Of a stretch of DNA of 64,000 nucleotides, positions 50,994 to 60,633 are shown in pieces; position 1 is the first letter of the stretch; every line of letters starts with the position of its first letter. Source of the DNA: Pseudomonas parafulva (GTDB lineage Bacteria > Pseudomonadota > Gammaproteobacteria > Pseudomonadales > Pseudomonadaceae); NCBI RefSeq assembly GCF_000800255.1, contig NZ_CP009747.1, forward strand, positions 2,108,001 through 2,172,000, in the 5' to 3' direction. The position numbers were made by a program, and so were the translations under genes. A model generated the notes under the pieces. The model ran no database searches and was not told the origin of the DNA. It was given only the letters and a program-made list of their open reading frames with translations.

Positions 50994-51893
50994 ATGTCAT
51001 TACCCGCACAGGTCCGCCTGGTCGAAGTCGGCCCGCGCGACGGCCTGCAGAACGAATCCCGCCCGATCAGCGTCGCCGACAAGGTGCGCCTGGTGGACGA
51101 TCTCAGCGATGCCGGGCTGCGCTACATCGAAGTGGGCAGTTTCGTCTCGCCCAAGTGGGTGCCGCAGATGGCCGGCTCGGCTGAGGTGTTCGCCGGCATC
51201 CGCCAGCAGCCTGGCGTCACCTACGCGGCCCTGGCGCCGAACCTGCGCGGCTTCGAGGACGCCGTGGCGGCGGGTGTGCGCGAGGTGGCCGTGTTCGCCG
51301 CGGCCTCCGAAGCCTTTTCCCAACGCAACATCAATTGCTCGATCAGCCAGAGCCTGCAGCGCTTCGAGCCGATCATGGACGCCGCGCGCCAGCAGCAGGT
51401 GCGGGTACGCGGCTATGTCTCCTGCGTGCTGGGCTGCCCGTACGAGGGCCGGGTGGACCCTGCGCAAGTGGCCGCAGTGGCGCGAGCGCTGCACGACATG
51501 GGCTGCTACGAAGTGTCGCTGGGCGACACCCTCGGCACCGGCACTGCCGGCGACACTCGGCGCCTGTTCGAGGTGGTGTCGGCGCAGGTGCCGCGCGAGC
51601 AGTTGGCCGGTCACTTCCACGACACCTACGGACAGGCACTGGCCAATGTCTATGCCAGCCTGCTCGAAGGCATCAGCGTGTTCGACAGTTCAGTAGCGGG
51701 GCTGGGAGGCTGTCCATACGCCAAGGGCGCCACCGGCAATATCGCCACCGAAGACGTGCTGTATCTGCTGCAAGGGCTGGGTATCGAGACCGGCGTCGAT
51801 CTGGACACGCTGATCATGGCCGGTCAGCGGATCAGTCAGGTGCTGGGCCGTGACAACGGCTCACGGGTGGCGCGGGCGCGACTGGCCAAGTAG
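50994..51893 (+). CDS. mvaB: Hydroxymethylglutaryl-CoA lyase
   Basis: 299-aa HMGL-family TIM-barrel enzyme cleaving 3-hydroxy-3-methylglutaryl-CoA to acetoacetate and acetyl-CoA, the last step of leucine degradation. Evidence: the N-terminal EVGPRDGLQNE block (residues 11-21), metal-binding HFHDTYG near 205 and the active-site signature with catalytic Cys (SSVAGLGGCPYAKGATGN, about 230-247). ATG at 50994 after a GGAGCATC ribosome-binding region. It stands alone here, without the other leucine-catabolic genes. Confidence 0.96.
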   Translation: MSLPAQVRLVEVGPRDGLQNESRPISVADKVRLVDDLSDAGLRYIEVGSFVSPKWVPQMAGSAEVFAGIRQQPGVTYAALAPNLRGFEDAVAAGVREVAVFAAASEAFSQRNINCSISQSLQRFEPIMDAARQQQVRVRGYVSCVLGCPYEGRVDPAQVAAVARALHDMGCYEVSLGDTLGTGTAGDTRRLFEVVSAQVPREQLAGHFHDTYGQALANVYASLLEGISVFDSSVAGLGGCPYAKGATGNIATEDVLYLLQGLGIETGVDLDTLIMAGQRISQVLGRDNGSRVARARLAK

Positions 51894-51924
51894 GGCTGCT
51901 TGGCAAACTAACCCACGCAACTAT

Positions 51925-52323
51925 TCAGGCTGCCCAGGGCGACAGCGCCGGAATACCGCTGGCCAGCAGCGCCTGGGCGGTGGGGTTGAGCGATGCCCGT
52001 TGCAAGGCCTTGCGCGCCACCCAGGTGCAGGCCGCGATCTCGCTGCGCGCGGCGGGCTTGTCGCCGGGATACAGGTGGGTGGTGAACAGGTAATGGCACA
52101 CCCCGGCGATTTCCAGGCTGCACAACTGCAGCAGTTCCTTGCCGCTCAAGCCGGTTTCCTCGTAAAGCTCCCGAGCTGCCGCCACGCGCGGCGACTCGCC
52201 GCGCTCGACGGTACCCCCGGGGAAATTCCAGCGTCCGCCTTTCTTGCGCACGAGCAACACCTGCCCCTCGTGGAAACAAATGACGGTAGCTCTGTATTTT
52301 TCAGGAAGATTGGCGTGGGGCAT
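51925..52323 (-). CDS. Nudix hydrolase
   Basis: 132-aa Nudix-fold pyrophosphohydrolase. The complete Nudix box is seen as GGTVERGESPRVAAARELYEETGL (about residues 36-59), with the RELYEETG metal-binding core. Likely substrates are nucleoside diphosphates linked to another group; the specific one is not predictable. ATG at 52323, with a ribosome-site-like stretch GAGCAGGTCCG before it. It is convergent with the HMG-CoA lyase gene. Confidence 0.9.
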   Translation of the reverse strand: MPHANLPEKYRATVICFHEGQVLLVRKKGGRWNFPGGTVERGESPRVAAARELYEETGLSGKELLQLCSLEIAGVCHYLFTTHLYPGDKPAARSEIAACTWVARKALQRASLNPTAQALLASGIPALSPWAA

Positions 52324-52442
52324 CGGACCTGCTCATGACCGGAAATCACTGTGTGACAGTTTTGTTACATAGTTTGACCGGCAAGTCTGACGCCAAGTTC
52401 ACCACTGAAGACACACAGCGCCGATGATTGGCGCGCCAGCAC

Positions 52443-52470
52443 CGGGGAGAACGCTGTGGCGCCCTCCCCG
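52443..52470. terminator. Terminator-like hairpin after the OsmC-YcaO gene
   Basis: 7-bp inverted repeat CGGGGAG / CTCCCCG with a 14-nt loop, 9 nt beyond the stop codon of the OsmC-YcaO gene. There is no T-run. Confidence 0.3.
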
Positions 52471-52478
52471 TATCCGCC

Positions 52479-54662
52479 TCAGTTCGCCGCCCGCGCCCGC
52501 GCCGCGTGCAATTTGCGATAGCTGTCGATCAGCCGCTGGTGACGCTCAAGGCCCTCGAGTTTGAGGCTGGTCGGGGTCAGGCCGTGGAAGCGCACGCTGC
52601 CTTCCACCGAGCCGAGCGCGGCATCCATGCGCGCGTCGCCGAACATGCGGCGGAAATTGGCCTCGTAGTCGGCCATCGCCAAGTCCTCGTCCAGCACCAC
52701 TTCCAGCACCACGTTCAGCGCCTGGTAGAACAGCCCGCGCTCGACGGTGTTGTCGTTGAACTGCAGGAACATCTCCACCAGTTCCTTGGCGTCCTCGAAA
52801 CGCTCCAAGGCCAGCTGGATCAGCAGCTTGAGTTCGAGGAGGGTCAATTGGCCCCACACCGTGTTGTCGTCGAACTCCACGCCGATCAGCGTGGTGATGG
52901 TGGTGTACTCATCCACCTCCAACTGGTCCAGACGCTTGAACAGCAGTTTCAAGGCGCGGTTGTCGAGGCTGTGCAGGTTGAGGATGTCGGCACGCACGCC
53001 CAGGGCACGGTTGGTGTTGTCCCAGATGAGGTCTTCCACCGGATAGATTTCCGAGTAACCCGGCACCAGGATGCGGCAGGCGGTGGCACCGAGGTCGTCG
53101 TACACCGCCATGTAGACCTCTTTGCCCATGCCTTGGAGCAACGAGAACAGGGTGCGCGCCTGCAGCTCGGTGCTGTCGTCACCGGCCCACTCCCACTCGA
53201 CGAACTCGAAGTCGGCCTTGGCGCTGAAGAAGCGCCAGGACACCACACCGCTGGAGTCGATGAAGTGTTCGACGAAGTTGTTCGGCTCCATCAGCGCGTG
53301 GCTCTCGAAGGTGGGCTGCGGCAGGTCGTTCAAGCCCTCGAAGCTGCGCCCCTGGAGCAACTCGGTGAGGCTGCGCTCCAGCGCCACTTCGAAGCTCGGA
53401 TGGGCACCGAAGGAGGCGAACACCCCACCGGTACGCGGGTTCATCAAGGTCACGCACATGACCGGGAATTCGCCGCCCAGCGACGCGTCCTTGACCAGCA
53501 CCGGGAAGCCCTGGTCCTCCAGGGCCTGGATACCGGCCAGGATGCTCGGGTACTTGGCCAGCACCTGCGCCGGCACGTCCGGCAGGCACAACTCGCCTTC
53601 GAGGATCTCGCGCTTGACCGCCCGCTCGAAGATCTCCGACAAGCACTGCACCTGCGCTTCGGCCAGGGTGTTACCCGCGCTCATGCCGTTGCTCAGGTAC
53701 AGGTTCTCGATGAGGTTGGAGGGGAAGTACACCGTCTGCCCATCGGACTGGCGCACGAACGGCAACGAGCAGATCCCACGCGCCTTGTTGCCCGAGTTGG
53801 TGTCGTACAGATGTGAGCCGCGCAGTTCGCCGTCCGGGTTGTAGATCTCCAGACAGTGCGCGTCGAGTATTTCCGCCGGCAGCGCATCCTTCGGCCCAGG
53901 CTTGAACCACTGCTCGTTGGGGTAATGCACGAACGCTGCGTTGGCGATCTCCTCGCCCCAGAACTGATCGTTGTAGAAGAAGTTGCAGTTCAGCCGCTCG
54001 ATGAACTCACCCAAGGCCGAGGCAAGCGCGGCTTCCTTGGTGGCGCCCTTGCCGTTGGTGAAGCACATCGGCGACTGGGCGTCGCGCAGGTGCAGCGACC
54101 AGACGTTGGGCACGATGTTGCGCCACGAAGCGATTTCGATCTTCATGCCCAGGTCGGCCAGCAACCCGGACAAGTTCTCGATGGTGCGCTCCAGCGGCAA
54201 ATCCTTGCCCGCGATGGTGGTGCTGGACTCGGCTACCGGCATCAGCAGGCCCTGGGCGTCGGCATCGAGGTTGTCGACCTGCTCGATGATGAACTCGGGA
54301 CCGGTCTGCACCACCTTCTTCACCGTGCAGCGGTCGATCGAGCGCAGGATGCCCTGGCGGTCCTTCTCGGAAATGTCTTCGGGCAGCTCGACCTGGATCT
54401 TGAAGATCTGGTTGTAGCGATTCTCCGGGTCGACGATGTTGTTCTGCGACAGGCGAATGTTTTCCGTCGGGATGTCGCGGGTCTGGCAGTACAGCTTGAC
54501 GAAGTACGCCGCGCACAGCGCCGAGGAGGCCAGGAAATAGTCGAACGGCCCAGGCGCCGAGCCGTCGCCTTTGTAGCGGATCGGCTGATCGGCGATCACC
54601 GTGAAGTCGTCGAACTTGGCTTCGAGTCGGAGGTTGTCGAGAAAATTGACCTTGATTTCCAT
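52479..54662 (-). CDS. OsmC-YcaO fusion protein
   Basis: 727-aa cytoplasmic protein. The first 150 residues form an OsmC/Ohr-like domain (DYFLASSALCAAYFVKLYC near 41-59); the remainder is a YcaO domain (about 160-560: TKEAALASALGEFIERLNCN, LSEIFERAVKREI, FGAHPSFEVALERSLTELLQ with the Glu-rich ATP/Mg sites) and a C-terminal helical region. This is the E. coli YcaO architecture, an ATP-dependent enzyme linked there to ribosomal protein S12 methylthiolation with RimO. No peptide-cyclising partner genes are adjacent, so a RiPP role is unlikely. ATG at 54662. Confidence 0.92.
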   Translation of the reverse strand: MEIKVNFLDNLRLEAKFDDFTVIADQPIRYKGDGSAPGPFDYFLASSALCAAYFVKLYCQTRDIPTENIRLSQNNIVDPENRYNQIFKIQVELPEDISEKDRQGILRSIDRCTVKKVVQTGPEFIIEQVDNLDADAQGLLMPVAESSTTIAGKDLPLERTIENLSGLLADLGMKIEIASWRNIVPNVWSLHLRDAQSPMCFTNGKGATKEAALASALGEFIERLNCNFFYNDQFWGEEIANAAFVHYPNEQWFKPGPKDALPAEILDAHCLEIYNPDGELRGSHLYDTNSGNKARGICSLPFVRQSDGQTVYFPSNLIENLYLSNGMSAGNTLAEAQVQCLSEIFERAVKREILEGELCLPDVPAQVLAKYPSILAGIQALEDQGFPVLVKDASLGGEFPVMCVTLMNPRTGGVFASFGAHPSFEVALERSLTELLQGRSFEGLNDLPQPTFESHALMEPNNFVEHFIDSSGVVSWRFFSAKADFEFVEWEWAGDDSTELQARTLFSLLQGMGKEVYMAVYDDLGATACRILVPGYSEIYPVEDLIWDNTNRALGVRADILNLHSLDNRALKLLFKRLDQLEVDEYTTITTLIGVEFDDNTVWGQLTLLELKLLIQLALERFEDAKELVEMFLQFNDNTVERGLFYQALNVVLEVVLDEDLAMADYEANFRRMFGDARMDAALGSVEGSVRFHGLTPTSLKLEGLERHQRLIDSYRKLHAARARAAN

Positions 54663-54757
54663 GCGGGGGCACCAGCGCGTAAAACGAAATGGGCGCCATT
54701 ATCCGGATTTTCCGGGGTGAAGTCTTGCCGAGGCGACCGAGCCGCGCAGCCGCTGCC

Positions 54758-55573
54758 TCAGGGCGACTTCGCGGCGTCTTGCTGGGCCTTCCAACGCGCC
54801 AGGTTCTGCGTGACCAGGCGCTCGGGCAGGTCGCTGGCGACGATGTCCTTCATCTTCGCCTCCAGCTTTGCGCGCAGTGCCGGCAGGTTGCAGGGCGAGT
54901 CGCGGGACATCGCCAGGTACAGCCCTTCGCTGGAGATCGGCGGTTCCAGACCCTGCACCTTGGCCTCGATGTCCATCACACGGGTCAGGGCCATGCCAGG
55001 AAAGCGCTCGAAGATCACGTAGTCGCTGCGTTTGTGCAGCAACTTGTCGAACGCCTGGCGGGCGCCCGGCACGGCTTCGAGGTTGAGGTTGGTGCGCGCG
55101 TACTCGTCGAAACGCTCGCCATGGCTGTTGTTGACCAGCACGCCACCCTTGAGCCCGCGCAAGTCGTCCCAGCCTTGGTAGGTCATCGCCTGCTCGCTGC
55201 GCACCCAGACCACGCTCGGGGTGTGCAGGAACGGCGGCTGGATGAAGTCCACCTCGTTCTCCCGCGCCCGGGTGAGAAAATAGCCGGCCAGCAGATCGAC
55301 CCGCCCCAGGCGCACTTCCTCCTGGGCGCGGCCCCAAGGCCCGGCGTAGGTGATCTGCACCTCAAGGCCCAGCTCGCTGGCCAGATGCTGGAGCAGGTCG
55401 GCATTGGCGCCGATCAGCCGCTGAGGGTCTTGCGGGTCGCGCCACAGATACGGCGGATATTCCGGGTTGCCGGTGGCGGTCAAGCGTGAGCAGTCGTCGG
55501 CAGCGCACGACAGCCCCGGCAGCGCGAACGTGAAAAACAGCAGCAACGCCCTGCGTAAATGGCACGCGATCAT
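54758..55573 (-). CDS. Periplasmic solute-binding protein (amino-acid ABC type)
   Basis: 271-aa family 3 extracellular solute-binding protein. It has an N-terminal signal peptide (ALLLFFTFALPGLSCA, residues 9-24), then the typical fold: TGNPEYPPYLWRD, LIGANADLLQHLASELGLEV, VDLLAGYFLTRARENEVDF. I start at the ATG at 55573 because it gives a proper signal peptide; the frame continues open upstream without homology. No permease or ATPase gene is adjacent, so it is an orphan binding protein or sensor partner. Ligand unknown. Confidence 0.87.
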   Translation of the reverse strand: MIACHLRRALLLFFTFALPGLSCAADDCSRLTATGNPEYPPYLWRDPQDPQRLIGANADLLQHLASELGLEVQITYAGPWGRAQEEVRLGRVDLLAGYFLTRARENEVDFIQPPFLHTPSVVWVRSEQAMTYQGWDDLRGLKGGVLVNNSHGERFDEYARTNLNLEAVPGARQAFDKLLHKRSDYVIFERFPGMALTRVMDIEAKVQGLEPPISSEGLYLAMSRDSPCNLPALRAKLEAKMKDIVASDLPERLVTQNLARWKAQQDAAKSP

Positions 55574-55797
55574 GGGAAGTCCCTCTTCTGGGCTGAACAG
55601 CGACGCAACAGCGATCGTCAAGGTGTAGGTGCTGCCAGAAGGCACTTGGTTCAGCAAATTCCAACGAGGACGCGACACCCGCGCCAGGACGGCGAATTCT
55701 GCCCTGTGGCGCGCGGGCGATGATGCCAGGCGCGGCGTGGAGAAAGTGTGATCGTGGTCACGGCCAGGCGCGTTGAGGCGGTGGCGACCGCGATCGA

Positions 55798-56274
55798 TTA
55801 CGCGAGTGTCGCAATCACCTGCGCCGCGGTGGTCACCTGCCGGAAATGGTGGGTCCACAGCGCAATGCCCAATTTGCCGGAGCGGTCCAGCGAAGACCCT
55901 ACCGTCAGGTCGGTGAGCAAGGTCGGCGCGAGCCCGGCATCGAACAGCGCGAAACCGGCGGCGAGCACGCAGGTCTCGGTTTGCAGCCCGCACACCAGTA
56001 CCCGCTCGACCTGCAGACGCTTGAGGTAGTCGATGGCCTCTGCACGCTGCCCGTAGCCATGCTTGATGAACACCGCGTCGGCCTCGACCAGGCTTTCGTC
56101 CTCGGCCGCCGGGTGCCAACCGAGCTGGCGCTCGAACGGGGTGACCTGCTCGTCGTGCAGCTCGACCGAAGCGATGGCCGGCAACCGTGCAGCCAGTGCA
56201 CGGATGCCGTCGACCAGCCACTCCGGTGGACTGAAGGTGGACTGCACATCGACGATCAGCAAGGCCTGCCGCAT
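55798..56274 (-). CDS. Isochorismatase-family cysteine hydrolase
   Basis: 158-aa cysteine hydrolase of the isochorismatase/nicotinamidase fold. Candidate catalytic residues are visible: Asp in ALLIVDVQ (residue 9), Lys in AVFIKHGYG (about 71) and Cys in CGLQTETCV (about 101). The start is the ATG at 56274; the longer open frame upstream is not family-like. It is shorter than typical members (180-210 aa). The GNAT gene lies 50 bp upstream on the same strand and could be co-transcribed. Substrate not predictable. Confidence 0.85.
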   Translation of the reverse strand: MRQALLIVDVQSTFSPPEWLVDGIRALAARLPAIASVELHDEQVTPFERQLGWHPAAEDESLVEADAVFIKHGYGQRAEAIDYLKRLQVERVLVCGLQTETCVLAAGFALFDAGLAPTLLTDLTVGSSLDRSGKLGIALWTHHFRQVTTAAQVIATLA

Positions 56275-56324
56275 ATAGGGGTCTGCGCGAGTAGACAAAG
56301 GGCGCGCAGTATACCGTCTGCGTT

Positions 56325-56828
56325 TCAGCCGTGCTCGGGCAGCGCGTGCATGTGCGTGGTGCGCCATAGCGGATCGTGCTCGACATCGACGATCACGAAA
56401 CCCTGGCGCTGCCAGAACTCGATGGCGCCGGGCAGGAATGGATGGGTATGCAGATAGAGGCACTGCACGTGTGCCTGCCTGGCCTGGTCGCGCAATGCCT
56501 GGTACAGCGCTCGGGCCATGCCCTGCTGGCGATACTCGGGGAGCACGAACAGGCGCACCACTTCCACGGTGTGCAGGTGCCGGTAGTCGAGCTGCGCGAA
56601 GCGGTGGTCGTAGGGCAAATAACCGATCGCGCCGATCAGCCGGCCCTGGTCACGCGCGACCAGGAAGCGACCGGCACCGTTCAGGTAGGTCTCGGTGAAG
56701 CGCGCCAAATCGTCCGGCAACGGCGCCTGGGCGAGCATGGGAAACAGCTCGCGGCGCGCCCGGTCGACGAAGGCGACCACTTCGTCAACGGTATCGGCAG
56801 TGACGCTCTGAATGGACCAATCGGACAT
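56325..56828 (-). CDS. GNAT-family N-acetyltransferase
   Basis: 167-aa acetyltransferase. The acetyl-CoA site is in VEVVRLFVLPEYRQQGMARA (about residues 87-106, R/Q-x-x-G-x-A), preceded by the strand GRLIGAIGYL and followed by PGAIEFWQRQGFVIVD. ATG at 56828; an in-frame GTG lies two codons upstream. Same strand as, and 50 bp before, the isochorismatase-like gene. Substrate unknown. Confidence 0.87.
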   Translation of the reverse strand: MSDWSIQSVTADTVDEVVAFVDRARRELFPMLAQAPLPDDLARFTETYLNGAGRFLVARDQGRLIGAIGYLPYDHRFAQLDYRHLHTVEVVRLFVLPEYRQQGMARALYQALRDQARQAHVQCLYLHTHPFLPGAIEFWQRQGFVIVDVEHDPLWRTTHMHALPEHG

Positions 56829-56997
56829 GGGCACCTGCGCACGGTGGTATCGACATCCCGTACTGTAGCTGCCGCGAGCGCGCCGCGCTTGATACAGGGC
56901 AACTGCATGGACCTGCCACGCCTCGCGCTTGTCCTAGGCTTTGTCTGGACCCAGATAATGAGCTGAAATAGCCTCCGCACGTCGACAAGGAACGCCC

Positions 56998-59643
56998 ATG
57001 CCCAAGACTTCCCCGCCCGCCGCACAGGGCTTCGTCCGCGTCCGTGGCGCGCGCGAACACAACCTCAAGAACATCGACGTCGATGTGCCCCGCGATGCCC
57101 TGGTGGTGTTCAGCGGCGTGTCCGGCTCGGGCAAGTCGTCGCTGGCATTCTCGACCCTGTATGCCGAGGCGCAGCGCCGCTATTTCGAGTCGGTGGCGCC
57201 CTATGCGAGGCGCCTGATCGACCAGGTCGGCGTGCCCGACGTCGATTCGATCGAAGGCCTGCCCCCGGCGGTCGCCTTGCAGCAGCAGCGCGGCACGCCA
57301 AGCGCACGGTCGTCGGTGGGTAGTGTCACCACCCTGTCGAGTTCGATCCGCATGCTCTACTCGCGCGCCGGCAGTTACCCGCCAGGGCAGCCGATGCTGT
57401 ACGCCGAGGATTTTTCGCCCAACACGCCGCAAGGCGCCTGCCCGCAATGCCATGGCATCGGCCGAGTGTTCGAAGTGACCGAGGCCACCTTGGTGCCCGA
57501 CCCTTCGCTGACCATCCGCGAACGCGCCGTGGCCGCCTGGCCCATGGCTTGGCAGGGCCAGAACCTGCGCGACATTCTCGTCACCCTGGGCTATGACGTC
57601 GATGTGCCCTGGCGCGACCTGCCCCAGGAACAGCGCGACTGGATCCTGTTCACCGATGAAACGCCCACCGTGCCGGTCTACGCGGGCCACACCCCGGCAC
57701 AGACCCGCGCAGCGCTACAGAAGCAGCTCGAGCCGAGCTACCAAGGCACCTTCAGCGGAGCCCGCCGCTACGTACTGCACACCTTCATGCACTCGCAGAG
57801 CGCACAGATGCGCAAGCGCGTGGCCCAGTACATGCGCCCCAGCCCGTGCCCAGCGTGCGCCGGCAGGCGCCTCAAGCACGAAGCCTTGAGCGTGACCTTC
57901 GCCGGGCTGGACATCGCCGAGCTGTCGCGCCTGCCCCTGCAGGACTTGGCCCAGGTGTTGCGCGACGTCGCCGCGCCCAGCTACCTGCAACGCCGCGACG
58001 AGGGAGGCGAGACGCTCAGTCACGCGCAGACCCGCAGTGCCCGCGAGCAGCGTGTCGCACGTGGCGAGCCCCCGCATGCCGGCGGCCAGGACGTGCGCCA
58101 CACGCCCAATCTATCTCTGGAAAAGCGCTTGGCCGCGCAACGCATCGCCAGTGAACTGCTGGCGCGCATCGACACCCTGCTCGACCTCGGCCTGGGCTAC
58201 CTGGCGCTGGAGCGCAGCACCCCGACGCTGTCATCGGGCGAGCTGCAGCGCCTGCGCCTGGCCACCCAGCTCAACTCGCAGCTATTCGGCGTGATCTACG
58301 TGCTCGACGAACCCTCCGCCGGCCTGCATCCCGCCGACAGCGAGGCGCTGTTCGATGCGCTGCAACGCTTGAAACAGGCGGGCAACTCGGTGTTCGTGGT
58401 CGAACACGACCTGGACACCCTGCGCCGCGCCGACTGGCTGGTGGACGTCGGCCCGGCCGCAGGGGAGCACGGTGGACGCATCCTCTACAGCGGCCCGCCG
58501 GCGGGGTTGGCCGAGGTGGCCGACTCGCGCACCGGCGCCTACCTGTTCGCCGACCCGACGCCCAGCCAGCGCGCACCTCGGCCTGCACGGCAATGGCTGT
58601 GCCTGGAAGGCATCAGCCGCAACAACCTCCACCAGCTCGACGCGCGCTTCCCGCTCGGCTGTTTCAGCGCCGTCACCGGCATCTCCGGTTCCGGCAAGTC
58701 GAGCCTGGTCAGCCAAGCCCTGCTGGAGCTGGTAGGCGCCCATCTGGGTCAGCAGGCGGGGGCCGATGAGCCCCAGGAGCAGAGCCTGGAAGACGAACCC
58801 GAACCGCCCAGCAGCGGGCACATCAGCGCCGGTCTCGAGCAGCTCAAGCGCCTGGTGCAGGTGGACCAGAAACCTATCGGCCGCACCCCGCGCTCGAACC
58901 TGGCCACCTACACCGGCCTGTTCGATCACGTGCGCAAGCTGTTCGCCGCCACCGAGCAGGCTCAGGCCGCCGGGTTCGATGCCGGACGTTTCTCCTTCAA
59001 CGTCGCCAAGGGCCGCTGCGAGACCTGCGAGGGCGAAGGTTTCGTCAGCGTCGAGCTGCTGTTCATGCCCAGCGTCTACGCGCCCTGCCCCACGTGCCAT
59101 GGCGCGCGCTACAACCCGCCTACCCTGGCCGTCACCTGGCAAGGCCTGAACATCGCCCAGGTGCTGCAGCTCACCGTCGATCAGGCGCTGGACGTGTTCG
59201 CCGAACACCCCGCGCCACGCCGCAGCCTTCAAGTGCTGGCCGACATCGGCCTGGGCTACCTGCGTCTGGGCCAGCCGGCCACCGAGCTCTCCGGCGGCGA
59301 GGCGCAGCGCATCAAGCTGGCCACCGAACTGCAGCGCAGTGCCCGTGGGGCGACGCTGTACGTGCTGGACGAGCCCACCAATGGCCTGCACCCGCAGGAT
59401 GTCGACCGGCTGCTGGTGCAGTTGAATCGCCTGGTCGATCAGGGCCATACCGTCGTGGTGGTGGAGCATGACATGCGCGTGGTGGCGCAAAGCGACTGGG
59501 TGATCGACATCGGGCCAGGCGCCGGCACGGCAGGCGGGCAGATCGTGGCCTGCGGTGCGCCGCGTGAGGTGGCGTCCTGCGCCGACAGCCGCACCGCGCC
59601 CTTCCTGGCGCGAGCACTGACCGATGGGGAGGCGCGGCGATGA
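56998..59643 (+). CDS. UvrA-like ABC ATPase (UvrA paralogue)
   Basis: 881-aa protein with the complete double-ABC layout of UvrA: Walker A sites [15 protein letters not shown] (near 39) and [15 protein letters not shown] (near 562), signature motifs [16 protein letters not shown] (near 411) and [16 protein letters not shown] (near 763), Walker B sites ending LDEPS and LDEPT. Zinc-binding CxxC pairs are at CPQC, CPAC, CETC and CPTC. It is shorter than housekeeping UvrA (about 940 aa), as in the second UvrA class found beside drug-resistance or stress genes. A repair or toxin-tolerance role is possible, but the housekeeping enzyme is presumably elsewhere. The stop codon overlaps the LysR start by 4 nt. 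Confidence 0.92.
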   Translation: MPKTSPPAAQGFVRVRGAREHNLKNIDVDVPRDALVVFSGVSGSGKSSLAFSTLYAEAQRRYFESVAPYARRLIDQVGVPDVDSIEGLPPAVALQQQRGTPSARSSVGSVTTLSSSIRMLYSRAGSYPPGQPMLYAEDFSPNTPQGACPQCHGIGRVFEVTEATLVPDPSLTIRERAVAAWPMAWQGQNLRDILVTLGYDVDVPWRDLPQEQRDWILFTDETPTVPVYAGHTPAQTRAALQKQLEPSYQGTFSGARRYVLHTFMHSQSAQMRKRVAQYMRPSPCPACAGRRLKHEALSVTFAGLDIAELSRLPLQDLAQVLRDVAAPSYLQRRDEGGETLSHAQTRSAREQRVARGEPPHAGGQDVRHTPNLSLEKRLAAQRIASELLARIDTLLDLGLGYLALERSTPTLSSGELQRLRLATQLNSQLFGVIYVLDEPSAGLHPADSEALFDALQRLKQAGNSVFVVEHDLDTLRRADWLVDVGPAAGEHGGRILYSGPPAGLAEVADSRTGAYLFADPTPSQRAPRPARQWLCLEGISRNNLHQLDARFPLGCFSAVTGISGSGKSSLVSQALLELVGAHLGQQAGADEPQEQSLEDEPEPPSSGHISAGLEQLKRLVQVDQKPIGRTPRSNLATYTGLFDHVRKLFAATEQAQAAGFDAGRFSFNVAKGRCETCEGEGFVSVELLFMPSVYAPCPTCHGARYNPPTLAVTWQGLNIAQVLQLTVDQALDVFAEHPAPRRSLQVLADIGLGYLRLGQPATELSGGEAQRIKLATELQRSARGATLYVLDEPTNGLHPQDVDRLLVQLNRLVDQGHTVVVVEHDMRVVAQSDWVIDIGPGAGTAGGQIVACGAPREVASCADSRTAPFLARALTDGEARR

Positions 59644-60524
59644 GCAGCCCGCTGCCGCCGCTCAACGCCCTGCGCGTTTTCGAAGTGGTCGCCCGCCACC
59701 TCAACTTCCGCCTGGCGGCCGACGAGCTGGAGGTCACCCAAGCAGCCGTCGCCCAGCAGATCCGTGGGCTGGAAGCGCATCTCGGAGCGCGTCTGTTCGA
59801 GCGCCTGCCACGCGGGCTGCGCCTCACCGAGGGCGGGCTGGCCTACAGCCACAGCATCCGCAGCGCCCTGGCGTTGATCGGTGAGGCGACCGCCGCGCTG
59901 CGCCCGGACGACCGTCACCTGACCGTCAGCGTCACGCCCACCTTCGCCTCGCGCTGGCTCATCCCGCGCCTGGGTTCGTTCACCCAGGCCCACCTTGACA
60001 TCGACCTGCGCGTATTGGCCAGCGAACGTCTGTCACGTTTCCAGGCCGATGGCGTGGACCTGGCGGTGCGCTACGGTCGACCGCCCTTCGGCCCCGGGCT
60101 GAACGCCGAGCTGCTGACCGAGCAGCGGATGGTGGCCGTGGCCAGCCCCGCCCTGCTCGCCCAGCAGGGTACGCCGCGAAGTGCCGAACAGTTGCAGCCG
60201 TTTGTGCTGCTGCACGATGCGCATAACCTGTGGCCGACCTACATCGCGCAGTTGTTCGGCCAGCCGACGCAGCCCATGCCGCGCAACCTGCGCTTCAACC
60301 AGACCGCTTTGGCCATCGAAGCCGCCCTGGCCGGACAAGGCCTGGCACTGTCCAGCGAACTGTTCGTCAAGGACGACCTGCACGCCGGGCGGCTGGTGCA
60401 GGTATTCGAACAGGCGCTACCCATGGACAAGCATTTGTATCTGGTCTGGCCGCGCAAGGACGGCGCGCCGACAGCGCTGGGCGCCGTGCGCCACTGGTTG
60501 CGGCGCCAGATCGGGGACGCCTGA
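59640..60524 (+). CDS. LysR-family transcriptional regulator, GcvA type
   Basis: 294-aa LysR regulator. The N-terminus PLNALRVFEVVARHLNFRLA and the HTH AADELEVTQAAVAQQIRGLE (about 27-46) are typical of the GcvA/AmpR branch, with the effector domain at 92-290. The ATG overlaps the TGA of the UvrA-like gene (ATGA), so both are translated from one message, an unusual partnership. Targets are unknown; the SDR gene 110 bp downstream on the same strand is a candidate. Confidence 0.9.
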   Translation: MSSPLPPLNALRVFEVVARHLNFRLAADELEVTQAAVAQQIRGLEAHLGARLFERLPRGLRLTEGGLAYSHSIRSALALIGEATAALRPDDRHLTVSVTPTFASRWLIPRLGSFTQAHLDIDLRVLASERLSRFQADGVDLAVRYGRPPFGPGLNAELLTEQRMVAVASPALLAQQGTPRSAEQLQPFVLLHDAHNLWPTYIAQLFGQPTQPMPRNLRFNQTALAIEAALAGQGLALSSELFVKDDLHAGRLVQVFEQALPMDKHLYLVWPRKDGAPTALGAVRHWLRRQIGDA

Positions 60525-60633
60525 GGAGATAGTTTTTCTACTGAGTCAGCCGCTGACCGCTGCCTGTCTGGCGACTGAAAGGCCTTGCTAACCTGGCATT
60601 CGTCGATTCGATCAACGCACCCACGGAGGCTGC

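Noticed and set aside
52479..54662. YcaO as a marker of a ribosomal peptide (azole) cluster
   Set aside because: The OsmC fusion matches housekeeping YcaO, and no precursor peptide, dehydrogenase or E1-like partner is adjacent.
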